Shown piece by piece: positions 26,918 through 34,076 of a DNA stretch of 64,000 nt. The position numbers and the translations under genes are program-made. The stretch is from Candidatus Gastranaerophilales bacterium (GTDB lineage Bacteria; Cyanobacteriota; Vampirovibrionia; Gastranaerophilales; Gastranaerophilaceae): contig CALUTI010000008.1 of the NCBI GenBank assembly GCA_944323695.1, positions 27,931-91,930 of the forward strand, in the 5' to 3' direction. Each line of letters begins with the position of its first letter. The first letter of the stretch is position 1. The notes below the pieces were generated by a model that worked only from the letters and a program-made list of their open reading frames with translations, had not been told where the DNA came from and did no database searches.

Positions 26918-27457
26918 ATGTCACGTATAGGTAAAAAACCAATTGAAATTCCGCAAGGAGTTGAGATTAAAATAGACGGTCAAACAGTTACTGCAAAAGG
27001 ACCTTTGGGCGAAGAAACAGTAGAAGTTCGTCCTGAAATTGCAGTTAAAATTGAAGATAACCACATCATCTTGTCAAAAGTTGGTGAATCAAGAGAAACA
27101 GATGCATTGTACGGCTTATTCAGAACATTAGTTGCAAACGCTGTACACGGTGTAAAAGAAGGTTTTGAAAAGAAACTTGAAATCCAGGGTGTTGGTTATC
27201 GTGCACAAATGCAGGGAACAACATTAAATATGCAATTGGGTTATTCACACCCTGTTGATATTGTTCCGCCGAAAGGCATTACAATTTCTGTTGAAGCAAA
27301 CACAAAAATCACCGTAAAAGGCTCAAATAAACAAACAGTAGGTGATGTTGCTGCAGAAATCAGAGGCAAACGTCCGCCGGAAGTTTATAAAGGAAAAGGT
27401 ATCAGATACGAAGGCGAATACATCAGACGTAAAGCCGGTAAAGCCGGTAAAAAATAA
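26918..27457 (+). CDS. rplF: 50S ribosomal protein L6
   Basis: L6 sits near the factor-binding site. The 179-residue product has MSRIGKKPIEIPQGVEIKI, TVTAKGPLGEE, FEKKLEIQGVGYRAQMQG, and RGKRPPEVYKGKGIRYEGEY near the end. The stop codon overlaps the first bases of a repeated hairpin element. Confidence 0.98.
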   Translation: MSRIGKKPIEIPQGVEIKIDGQTVTAKGPLGEETVEVRPEIAVKIEDNHIILSKVGESRETDALYGLFRTLVANAVHGVKEGFEKKLEIQGVGYRAQMQGTTLNMQLGYSHPVDIVPPKGITISVEANTKITVKGSNKQTVGDVAAEIRGKRPPEVYKGKGIRYEGEYIRRKAGKAGKK

Positions 27458-27515
27458 GATAACTGTTAGCGAGCATTGCAAGCTTTACAGATATCTTATC
27501 CTGAACTTGTTTCAG
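27456..27515 (+). repeat. Composite repeat after rplF, second copy
   Basis: AAGATAACTGT pairs with ACAGATATCTT across GTTAGCGAGCATTGCAAGC-like sequence (27456-27497), followed by ATCCTGAACTTGTTTCAG (27498-27515). It starts on the rplF stop codon exactly as the copy at 25531 does on the rplE stop codon. Confidence 0.7.
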
Positions 27516-27599
27516 AAACTAACGAATATATTAAGCCCGCATAAACCCTTAGAAGTGGTTCTTTTAAGAAGGTTTGGGTAAAATGAAAGGAAAAATAAA

Positions 27600-27968
27600 A
27601 TGATTAAACAAAAAACAAGAAAACCACAGGTACAAAAAAGACACAGATCAATCAGAACAAAGATTTCAGGCACATCTGAATTCCCGAGATTGGCTGTATA
27701 TAGAAGCACAAAACACATTTACGCACAATTAATTGATGATGAAAACCATGTAACAATCTGTTCAGCATCATCAGTTGACAAAGACCTTAAAGAAAAATTA
27801 GCACACGGCGGCAACATTGACGCAGCAAAAGTTGTTGGTGAAGCCATTGCTAAAAAAGCGAAAGCAAAAGGTATTGAATGTGTAGTATTTGACCGCGGCG
27901 GATTTTTATATCACGGTCGTGTAGCAGCATTAGCTGATGCCGCCCGCGAAGCCGGATTGATGTTCTAA
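27600..27968 (+). CDS. rplR: 50S ribosomal protein L18
   Basis: L18 delivers 5S rRNA. The 122-residue product has [30 protein letters not shown], and the C-terminal [20 protein letters not shown]. It is followed by a terminator. rpsE, rpmD, rplO and secY, which normally come next, are not in the window. Confidence 0.98.
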   Translation: MIKQKTRKPQVQKRHRSIRTKISGTSEFPRLAVYRSTKHIYAQLIDDENHVTICSASSVDKDLKEKLAHGGNIDAAKVVGEAIAKKAKAKGIECVVFDRGGFLYHGRVAALADAAREAGLMF

Positions 27969-27987
27969 TTGACACATACAATTGCAA

Positions 27988-28018
27988 AAAAGACTTCCAT
28001 CAGGAAGTCTTTTTTTTT
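27988..28018 (+). terminator. Rho-independent terminator after rplR
   Basis: The stem AAAGACTTCC-ATCA-GGAAGTCTTT is followed by a T run and closes the ribosomal cluster. Confidence 0.92.
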
Positions 28019-28092
28019 ACATACTATTAAAAAATAATTAACAATTTAATGATTTAAAAAAATTTATATTATCATAATAATAGGAGAAAAAT

Positions 28093-29136
28093 ATGCAATA
28101 CAAAGATTATTATGAGATATTGGGAGTAAAACGCGAGGCAACAGAAGCCGAAATCAAATCAGCCTACAGAAAACTTGCGCGTAAATACCACCCGGATGTA
28201 AATAAAACAAAAGAAGCGGAAGCAAAATTTAAAGATATAAATGAAGCCTATGAAGTTTTAGGCGACAAACAAAAACGCCAAAGATATGACAGCTTGGGTT
28301 CAAACTGGCAGGGCGGAGCTGAATACACCCCGCCGCCGGGATTTGAGCAATTTAACTTTGGCGGAGGTCAGGGTTATCAAACCTTCAACTTTGGCGGGCA
28401 AGATTTTGGAGGATTTTCCGACTTTTTCAGCTCACTATTCGGTGATATGATGATGGGACAAGCTCAATCCGGCGGCAGGAAAAGCCGTATGGATTTTGGC
28501 GGATTTGACTTTGGCGGGGCAGCCCAACAGCAAAGCACGCGTTCACGCCGCCAGCCAAAAACGGAAAACCTTGATGTTACAATGACATTAAATGTAACCG
28601 CGAAAGATTTATTTGACCAAAAACCAATTACCGTAAAATTTAATCAGATGGAAAAATGTCATCAATGTCCTCCTGGAGGCGGTTTTTGCGCTGCCTGCGG
28701 CGGTACCGGCATAAAATCAGAACAAAAATCCATTAAAGTAAAACTTCCGGCTGAAATAAAAGAAGGACAAAAAGTTCGTGTTAAAGGCGAAGGAAAAACC
28801 GACGATTTCGGTCAAAAGGGCGATCTTTATTTAATAGTACACATGAAAGACAGCAATTACGAAATCGACGGCAACGACTTGACCAAAGATATTGAAATAA
28901 CCCCGCCGGAAGCTGTTCTTGGTACAAAAAAAGATATAGAAACTCTGCACGGCAAAATCGGAATAAAAATTCCGCCTAAAACATCTACAGGTCAAATGCT
29001 TAGACTTAAAGGATTAGGTTTGCCTAAAAAGGGCGGCGGATACGGCAATTTGAATGCACGGATAAAGATTGTTATTCCAAAATCCTTATCCGACAAACAA
29101 ATTGAACTCTATAAAAAATTATCTGAATTTAATTAA
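28093..29136 (+). CDS. DnaJ/CbpA-like J-domain co-chaperone with compact Cys finger
   Basis: This is a co-chaperone that stimulates DnaK. The 347-residue product has an N-terminal J domain (residues 3-70, HPD motif in [15 protein letters not shown]) and a Gly/Phe-rich region (about 80-150). Two C-terminal substrate-binding beta domains follow. Between them canonical DnaJ has four CxxCxGxG motifs. Here only CHQCPPGG and CAACGGTG remain, compressed into about 18 residues. It thus lies between type I DnaJ and CbpA. It stands alone after the ribosomal cluster with an AGGAGA site. Confidence 0.85.
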   Translation: MQYKDYYEILGVKREATEAEIKSAYRKLARKYHPDVNKTKEAEAKFKDINEAYEVLGDKQKRQRYDSLGSNWQGGAEYTPPPGFEQFNFGGGQGYQTFNFGGQDFGGFSDFFSSLFGDMMMGQAQSGGRKSRMDFGGFDFGGAAQQQSTRSRRQPKTENLDVTMTLNVTAKDLFDQKPITVKFNQMEKCHQCPPGGGFCAACGGTGIKSEQKSIKVKLPAEIKEGQKVRVKGEGKTDDFGQKGDLYLIVHMKDSNYEIDGNDLTKDIEITPPEAVLGTKKDIETLHGKIGIKIPPKTSTGQMLRLKGLGLPKKGGGYGNLNARIKIVIPKSLSDKQIELYKKLSEFN

Positions 29137-29783
29137 AATTTATAAGGATAATCATCAGGAATTTTCCAGCCGTTTTCTATAATATCTGCAACACAAGACG
29201 GATCATCCGGATCTTCCTCATTAATATAAGGTACAATACCATTTTCGGTTCGTGTAAATACAAATAAATCAGCACATAATCTATTTGGTTTTTGAGCACC
29301 GTTTATATCAGCATAAACAATATTTGTTGATAATGGATTTCCATCAGCATCTGCACCTTGAGCAATCGCAAACCAGTATATCATTCCGTCCTTTGCCATT
29401 AATGGCATACGTCTTAAGGGATCCACAACTTGCATCGCCCAAGCATTACCATCTTCCTGCAAATATGGAGTCAATGTGTCAAAACCGCACTGTGCATAAT
29501 CCTTACAAATTTGTGCACCGCTGAAATAAGGCAAAAAATACTTATCAACAAAGACCTCTGCATCTGTGCCGGCAGATGAGATATATCCATTATCAATCAT
29601 TGATAATTTATAAACATTTGTAATTGTAGCATAGGCTTTTTTTAATTTTGAAATTGTCATAGTCTCGGTATATTTTGCAATTAGTGTCGGTATGGTCATT
29701 GCTGCCACAACCCCGATTATTCCTAACGTTATTAACACCTCTGCTAATGTAAAAGCAAATTTTTTATAACTATAATTCATCAT
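29133..29783 (-). CDS. Type IV pilin-like / pseudopilin protein
   Basis: This is a minor or major pilin subunit. The prepilin signature [20 protein letters not shown] is complete: basic leader, then Phe, then Glu at +5 of the mature hydrophobic helix. A 150-residue C-terminal globular part with two Cys pairs ([14 protein letters not shown]...CVAD) follows. From the ATG at 29783 the prepilin leader has about nine residues, and a perfect promoter lies six bases upstream. An in-frame ATG at 29915 with its own AAGGAG site would add 44 residues and cross a G9 tract. I prefer 29783 because leaders of that length are rare. The C-terminus overlaps the convergent dnaJ-like gene by four bases. Confidence 0.85.
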   Translation of the reverse strand: MMNYSYKKFAFTLAEVLITLGIIGVVAAMTIPTLIAKYTETMTISKLKKAYATITNVYKLSMIDNGYISSAGTDAEVFVDKYFLPYFSGAQICKDYAQCGFDTLTPYLQEDGNAWAMQVVDPLRRMPLMAKDGMIYWFAIAQGADADGNPLSTNIVYADINGAQKPNRLCADLFVFTRTENGIVPYINEEDPDDPSCVADIIENGWKIPDDYPYKF

Positions 29784-29789
29784 ACAAGC

Positions 29790-29818
29790 ATTATAGTTTA
29801 ATTTTATATTCTTGTCAA
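29790..29818 (-). promoter_or_regulatory. Consensus sigma-70 promoter six bases before the pilin start
   Basis: TTGACA (29813-29818), 17 bases, TATAAT (29790-29795), then GCTTGT and the ATG at 29783. The -35, spacer and -10 are all perfect. The start point would fall on the ATG, giving a leaderless mRNA. Confidence 0.8.
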
Positions 29819-29878
29819 TTACATAATCGACAAAACATTTTGCCCCAAAACCCTTGCTATATCTACTTAGAGGAGATG

Positions 29879-29887
29879 CCCCCCCCC
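29879..29887 (-). repeat. Nine-base G homopolymer in the upstream pilin reading frame
   Basis: Nine C on the plus strand are nine G in the frame that runs from the ATG at 29915 into the pilin. Tracts of this kind slip easily. In the present length the upstream frame is in phase with the pilin. Confidence 0.7.
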
Positions 29888-30017
29888 TGTTTATAATTTT
29901 TTTTAACATTTGCATCAGCCTTTCTCCTTCTTTTTATATAATAACAAGAAATATAAATTTTGACAAGATGCTTGACATTTTCTTTAAAAAATCAGAAAAT
30001 AAACTCAAGGGGGCAAT

Positions 30018-31124
30018 ATGGTCAAAAAAACTTACTTACACGAAAAACACATTGAATTAGGCGCTAAAATGGTTGATTTTGCGGGCTGGCACATGCCGGT
30101 GCAATACAGGTCAATTATTGAGGAGCATAAAAACGTTCGCGAAAATATAGGCTTATTTGATGTGTCGCACATGGGAGAAGTTTTTGTTGTCGGCGAAGAT
30201 GCAGAAGAATACTTGAACAAACTTGTGCCTCAGAATATTTCCAAATTAACTGACGGCAAAGCTGTTTATTGCCAGCTTCCGAACCGTCAGGGCGGGCTGA
30301 TTGACGATTTAATCATTTACAAGCTTAAAGAAAACACCTACCTTATCGTTTGCAACGCTTCAAGAGTGGATGAAGATATTAACTGGATGTCCTTGAACCA
30401 GAGAGGATATAACATAAATTTGGACAATCAGTCGCATAATCTGTCTTTGCTTGCGGTGCAGGGGCCTAAGGCCATTGATTTAATGCACAAACTGGGTTAT
30501 AAAGACGATCAGGATTCCTTCACAATAATTGAAGGCAAACTCTTAAACATTCCAATGTACATTTCAAGAACAGGTTACACCGGCGAGGATGGATTTGAAC
30601 TGCTTGTGATTAACGAATATGTTGAGCACCTCTGGGATAAATTGTTAGAGGAAGGAAAAGAATTTAACATATTGCCGATAGGTTTGGGCGCACGTGATAC
30701 CTTAAGACTGGAGGCTGCATTACCTTTATATGGAAATGATCTTGATGAAAATACTACACCCGTCGAGGCAGGTTTGTCATGGTCAATTCCAAAGGATAAA
30801 TTTGACGATTATAACGGAAAAAAGGTTATTATGTGGCAAATTGAAAATGGGGCGCCCAAAAAACTTATAGGCTTAAAAATGCTTGATAAATCTATAGCGC
30901 GCCACGAATATGAAGTTTATTATAAAGGAGAAAAAGCCGGTATAATCACAAGCGGCGGGGTTTCTCCAATGCTGAATGCAAATATTGCAATGGCTTATGT
31001 AAATAATATTAAAGAAATTTGCGCAGGTTCTGTTGTTCAGGTTATGATAAGAGAAAAACTTCATGATGCAGAAGTTGTTAAACGACCTTTTATTAAAAAA
31101 AGAAATAAAGTAACAAGGAGCTAA
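30018..31124 (+). CDS. gcvT: Glycine cleavage system T protein (aminomethyltransferase)
   Basis: GcvT moves the aminomethyl carbon from lipoyl-H protein to tetrahydrofolate. The 368-residue product has VDFAGWHMPVQY, RENIGLFDVSHMGEV, ISRTGYTGEDGFELLV and GLGARDTLRLEAALPLYGND. It starts at an ATG preceded by AAGGGGG and is first in gcvT-gcvH-gcvPA. I looked for a glycine riboswitch in the short upstream region and saw none. Confidence 0.97.
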   Translation: MVKKTYLHEKHIELGAKMVDFAGWHMPVQYRSIIEEHKNVRENIGLFDVSHMGEVFVVGEDAEEYLNKLVPQNISKLTDGKAVYCQLPNRQGGLIDDLIIYKLKENTYLIVCNASRVDEDINWMSLNQRGYNINLDNQSHNLSLLAVQGPKAIDLMHKLGYKDDQDSFTIIEGKLLNIPMYISRTGYTGEDGFELLVINEYVEHLWDKLLEEGKEFNILPIGLGARDTLRLEAALPLYGNDLDENTTPVEAGLSWSIPKDKFDDYNGKKVIMWQIENGAPKKLIGLKMLDKSIARHEYEVYYKGEKAGIITSGGVSPMLNANIAMAYVNNIKEICAGSVVQVMIREKLHDAEVVKRPFIKKRNKVTRS

Positions 31125-31125
31125 A

Positions 31126-31506
31126 ATGAGTATTACAGAAAAAATTTTATGTTCAAAATCTCACGAATATTTGCTGGAAGAAAACGGTCATTACATAATC
31201 GGATTAACGGATTACGCAATTGAACAATTGGGCGACATAGTTTTTGTAGAACTTCCCGAAGTTGATACCGAATACAAAAAAGGCGATACTTTTGCTACAA
31301 TTGAATCTGTTAAAGCCGCATCTGAAATTTATATGCCGATAAGCGGTAAAATTATTGAAGTAAATGATTCAATTGCGGATGCACCTGAAATTTTGAACGA
31401 AGACTGCTATGAAAAAGGCTGGCTTGTAAAAATTGAAAAAACAGGCGATGAATCCGAATTTGCCGACCTTTTAGAATACGAAGATTATAAAGAAGAATTG
31501 GAATAA
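31126..31506 (+). CDS. gcvH: Glycine cleavage system H protein
   Basis: GcvH is the lipoyl carrier of the complex. The 126-residue product has YIIGLTDYAIEQLGDIVFVE and the lipoylation site ESVKAASEIYMPISG with its Lys, then GWLVKIEKTG. It lies two bases after gcvT and shares its last base with the start of gcvPA, so the three are coupled. Confidence 0.97.
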   Translation: MSITEKILCSKSHEYLLEENGHYIIGLTDYAIEQLGDIVFVELPEVDTEYKKGDTFATIESVKAASEIYMPISGKIIEVNDSIADAPEILNEDCYEKGWLVKIEKTGDESEFADLLEYEDYKEELE

Positions 31507-32741
31507 TGAAAAACTTTTTAGTACATAATGAAGATGTTATAGAAAAAATGTGCGCAGAAATCGGTGTGCGGGATGTGGAAGATTTATTCAAACAAATTCC
31601 TGCTCAAGCCCGCATGCAGAAGCTTGAACTTTCTGATGCACTTAGCGAAATGGACACCCAAAAGCTTATTAAATCACTTGCAAAAAAAAATAAAACAGAT
31701 TACATAAGCTTTTTAGGAGCAGGTTACTATAACAAATTTATACCTGCATGTATTTCGCAAATTACACAGAGATTTGAATTCAACACGGCATATACACCTT
31801 ATCAGCCGGAAATTTCTCAAGGCACATTGCAGGTTATGTACGAATTTCAAACAATGATGTGCCGCCTTACCAATATGGATGTAGCAAATGCAACGGTATA
31901 TGATGCGGCAACAGCTTGTGCAGAAGCTATTTTGATGGCTGTGCGTATCAAAAAAATTGACAAAGTTTTAGTTTCAAATTCCATCAATCCTGAATACAAA
32001 AAGGTTATTGAAACTTACACTCACGCAAATTCAATTGGAGTTGAATGGTTTGACGAAATTCCTGATAAGACATCCGAATATTCATGCGTTTTAGTGCAGA
32101 CACCGAATTTTTACGGTGAAATTTTGGATATAAAACCTGTTGATACTTTGCTTGTAGTTTGCACTGATGTTTCAACGCTTTCAATACTAAAACCCGTTGA
32201 ATGCGATATTATGGTAGGAGATGTGCAGACATTAGGTATTCCGGTAAGCTTTGGCGGCCCTGGTGCCGGATTTATGGCATGTAAAGAAAAATATATGAGA
32301 CAGCTTCCCGGAAGGCTTGCAGGCAGAACTGTTGACGCAGAAGGAAATCAGGCATTCACGTTAACCATCCAAACCCGTGAACAGCATATTAAACGTGAAA
32401 AGGCTACAAGCAACATCTGCTCAAATCAGGCTCTTATAGGTTTATGCACAACCGTTTATTTGAGCGTTATGGGCGAAAAGGGATTTAAACAGGCAGGATA
32501 TTTGTCTGCAAAACAGGCACATAAACTTTCCCAAAAACTTGCAGCTAAGGGCATTAAAACCTTAAATAAAAACTTCTTTAATGAATTCGTTATAGAAGTT
32601 AAAAATGCTGATGAAACGCTTTCCAAACTCAAATCTGCAGGCATAATCGGCGGTTTGAAACTTGAGGATAATAAAATTCTTGTTGCGGCAACGGAAATGA
32701 TATCAAACGATGATATTGACTTGTATGTAAGTTCTTTGTAG
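31506..32741 (+). CDS. gcvPA: Glycine dehydrogenase (decarboxylating) subunit 1
   Basis: This is the N-terminal half of the split, pyridoxal-phosphate-dependent P protein. The 411-residue product has FLGAGYYNKFIPA, FNTAYTPYQPEISQGTLQVM, YDAATACAEAILMAVR and FGGPGAGFMACKEKYMRQLP. It is slightly shorter than the usual 440-450 residues. The catalytic second subunit gcvPB, which carries the PLP lysine and normally follows, is absent here. A tRNA gene follows directly. The partner must lie elsewhere for the system to work. Confidence 0.95.
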   Translation: MKNFLVHNEDVIEKMCAEIGVRDVEDLFKQIPAQARMQKLELSDALSEMDTQKLIKSLAKKNKTDYISFLGAGYYNKFIPACISQITQRFEFNTAYTPYQPEISQGTLQVMYEFQTMMCRLTNMDVANATVYDAATACAEAILMAVRIKKIDKVLVSNSINPEYKKVIETYTHANSIGVEWFDEIPDKTSEYSCVLVQTPNFYGEILDIKPVDTLLVVCTDVSTLSILKPVECDIMVGDVQTLGIPVSFGGPGAGFMACKEKYMRQLPGRLAGRTVDAEGNQAFTLTIQTREQHIKREKATSNICSNQALIGLCTTVYLSVMGEKGFKQAGYLSAKQAHKLSQKLAAKGIKTLNKNFFNEFVIEVKNADETLSKLKSAGIIGGLKLEDNKILVAATEMISNDDIDLYVSSL

Positions 32742-32752
32742 AATTTACTTAT

Positions 32753-32825
32753 GGACGATTAGCTCAGTTGGTAGAGCACTTGAACGACATTCAAGGGGTC
32801 ACAAGTTCGAGCCTTGTATCGTCCA
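32753..32825 (+). tRNA. tRNA-Val (GAC)
   Basis: A complete cloverleaf. The acceptor GGACGAT/ATCGTCC has discriminator A. The D arm is GCTC/GAGC, the anticodon stem CTTGA/TCAAG with loop ACGACAT, and the T arm ACAAG-TTCGAGC-CTTGT. The anticodon GAC is at 32786-32788. The base before it (position 33) is C, not the almost universal U. CCA is not encoded. It starts 11 bases after gcvPA and may be co-transcribed with it. Confidence 0.93.
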
Positions 32826-32829
32826 TTTT

Positions 32830-33483
32830 TTATATTGTATAATCAATACCGAATTTATTCAAAATATTATTGTGCTTTGCGTTGTTTTTCATTGCATCTT
32901 TTAATGTAAGCTTCATATCAACTGTACTTGGAAAATTAGCACGTTCGTCGGGAATCCCGTTTTTAAACACAGCTTCTAAATATTCATCATATAATTTATC
33001 GGCTTCTTTAATAGCTTTTTGGTCTTTTAAAGATAATCGCATCCACAAATCATTTGCCTGTTCTTTTAATTTAGAAAAAGGGGTATCAGACTTAATAATA
33101 GAACGCATACAAGCTGCCGCAGCCTCATTACCTCCGCTTGACGTTCTAAACCCGTTCATATAATGGAATTTGATTGCCTGCGGTAAAGAATTAAGGTGAA
33201 TATACTTAGCCTTATTTTCCTTCATAAGCATCACTGATAAAGCATGTATAAGACTTCCGAAACCCTTTCTTTTTTCAGCAGTATTTTCAATTTCAATATC
33301 AATACATTTAAGAAAATCTTTTTCTCTGCTAAAAAGCTCACGTCCGATACTATTTGAACCTCTTTCAAGAGAAATCATATTGAACATACCGTCAAAATCC
33401 GCGGTCAAATTATCATTTAACTGCATTTTCTGCGGCAGCTTAAAGCCGGTTTTCTTTACTACGCACCAAACAGGTTTTATCAT
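32830..33483 (-). CDS. Hypothetical GNAT-like acetyltransferase
   Basis: This is probably an N-acetyltransferase fold of unknown substrate. In the 217-residue product, residues 62-115 give the GNAT-style strand-turn-helix. ENTAEKRKGFGSLIHALSVM contains the R-x-x-G-x-G/S acetyl-CoA loop, then YIHLNSLPQAIKFHYMNGFR resembles the C-terminal strand-helix. About 100 further residues (a charged helical domain) are not typical of GNATs. It lies alone between the two tRNA genes on the minus strand. Family call is moderate. Function unknown. Confidence 0.55.
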   Translation of the reverse strand: MIKPVWCVVKKTGFKLPQKMQLNDNLTADFDGMFNMISLERGSNSIGRELFSREKDFLKCIDIEIENTAEKRKGFGSLIHALSVMLMKENKAKYIHLNSLPQAIKFHYMNGFRTSSGGNEAAAACMRSIIKSDTPFSKLKEQANDLWMRLSLKDQKAIKEADKLYDEYLEAVFKNGIPDERANFPSTVDMKLTLKDAMKNNAKHNNILNKFGIDYTI

Positions 33484-33553
33484 AATTTTATAAAGAAAAT
33501 TTCAATAAAAAAATTGCCTCGACGGCAACTTTCAACTTAATATTAATTAAAAA

Positions 33554-33624
33554 AGGCGACACCCGGATTCGAACCGGGGGTAAAAGCTTTGCAGGCTTCT
33601 GCCTTACCACTTGGCCATGTCGCC
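33554..33624 (-). tRNA. tRNA-Cys (GCA)
   Basis: The minus strand gives acceptor GGCGACA paired with TGTCGCC and discriminator T, as expected for tRNA-Cys. The anticodon stem is GAAGC/GCTTT with loop CTGCAAA (anticodon GCA), and the T arm ends CCGGG-TTCGAAT-CCGGG. CCA is not encoded. Confidence 0.95.
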
Positions 33625-33679
33625 GCCTCGTTTCTTTATAATAAAAAAGACATAACCGAATGTCAAGGTTAAATTTATT

Positions 33680-34026
33680 AATAGAGGCGCCGGCGAAGTA
33701 AGTAGGTTGGGCATACCTGCCCAACTATTCCTGTCATTGCGAGGGTGCTACGCACGTAGACATGTCTGACAATTTTGGTAAAGCCTATACATGTCATTGT
33801 GAGGGAACTAAGCGACCGTCGCAATCTCATTATTATGCGATTACTACGTCGTGTGCTGTGCACACTCCTCGTAATGACAAAAATACTTTCCCTATCCCTA
33901 CGGGAAACAAAGCGAACCAACGAGGAATGAGTTTGTGAGTCTGTTTCCGGAGCATAGCGTAGATGAGGGAGATGAGGGGCTATATCTCCTGAGATTCTTC
34001 GCTAACGCTCAGAATGACAAGAATAT
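33680..34026. repeat. Cluster of dispersed palindromic repeats between tRNA-Cys and adhE
   Basis: This 350-base region has no supported gene. It opens with GAGGCGCCGGCGAAGT, the same 16 bases that form the first arm of the adhE terminator at 34027. After TGGGCATACCTGCCCA come three or more TGTCATTGCGAGG...CTCGTAATGACA-type units (33731-33884) and a GAGATTCTTCGCTAACGCTCAGAATGACA unit (33992-34021). These are widespread intergenic repeats. Their packing suggests serial insertion. Confidence 0.75.
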
Positions 34027-34058
34027 AGAGGCGCCGGCGAAGTTTCGCCGGCGCCTCT
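34027..34058 (-). terminator. Terminator after adhE
   Basis: A very strong perfect stem, GAGGCGCCGGCGAA / TTCGCCGGCGCCTC, sits 18 bases past the adhE stop on the minus strand. The U run is weak, so it may act as an mRNA 3' stabiliser or as a repeat. Confidence 0.6.
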
Positions 34059-34076
34059 AAATATTAGTGATAATTA

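Noticed and set aside
29936..30017. Glycine riboswitch before gcvT
   Set aside because: The gap is about 100 bases, AT-rich, and lacks the paired GC-rich aptamer arms.
33678..33920. Minus-strand reading frame rich in Arg and Thr in the repeat cluster
   Set aside because: It is translation of intergenic repeats, without a ribosome site or family match.
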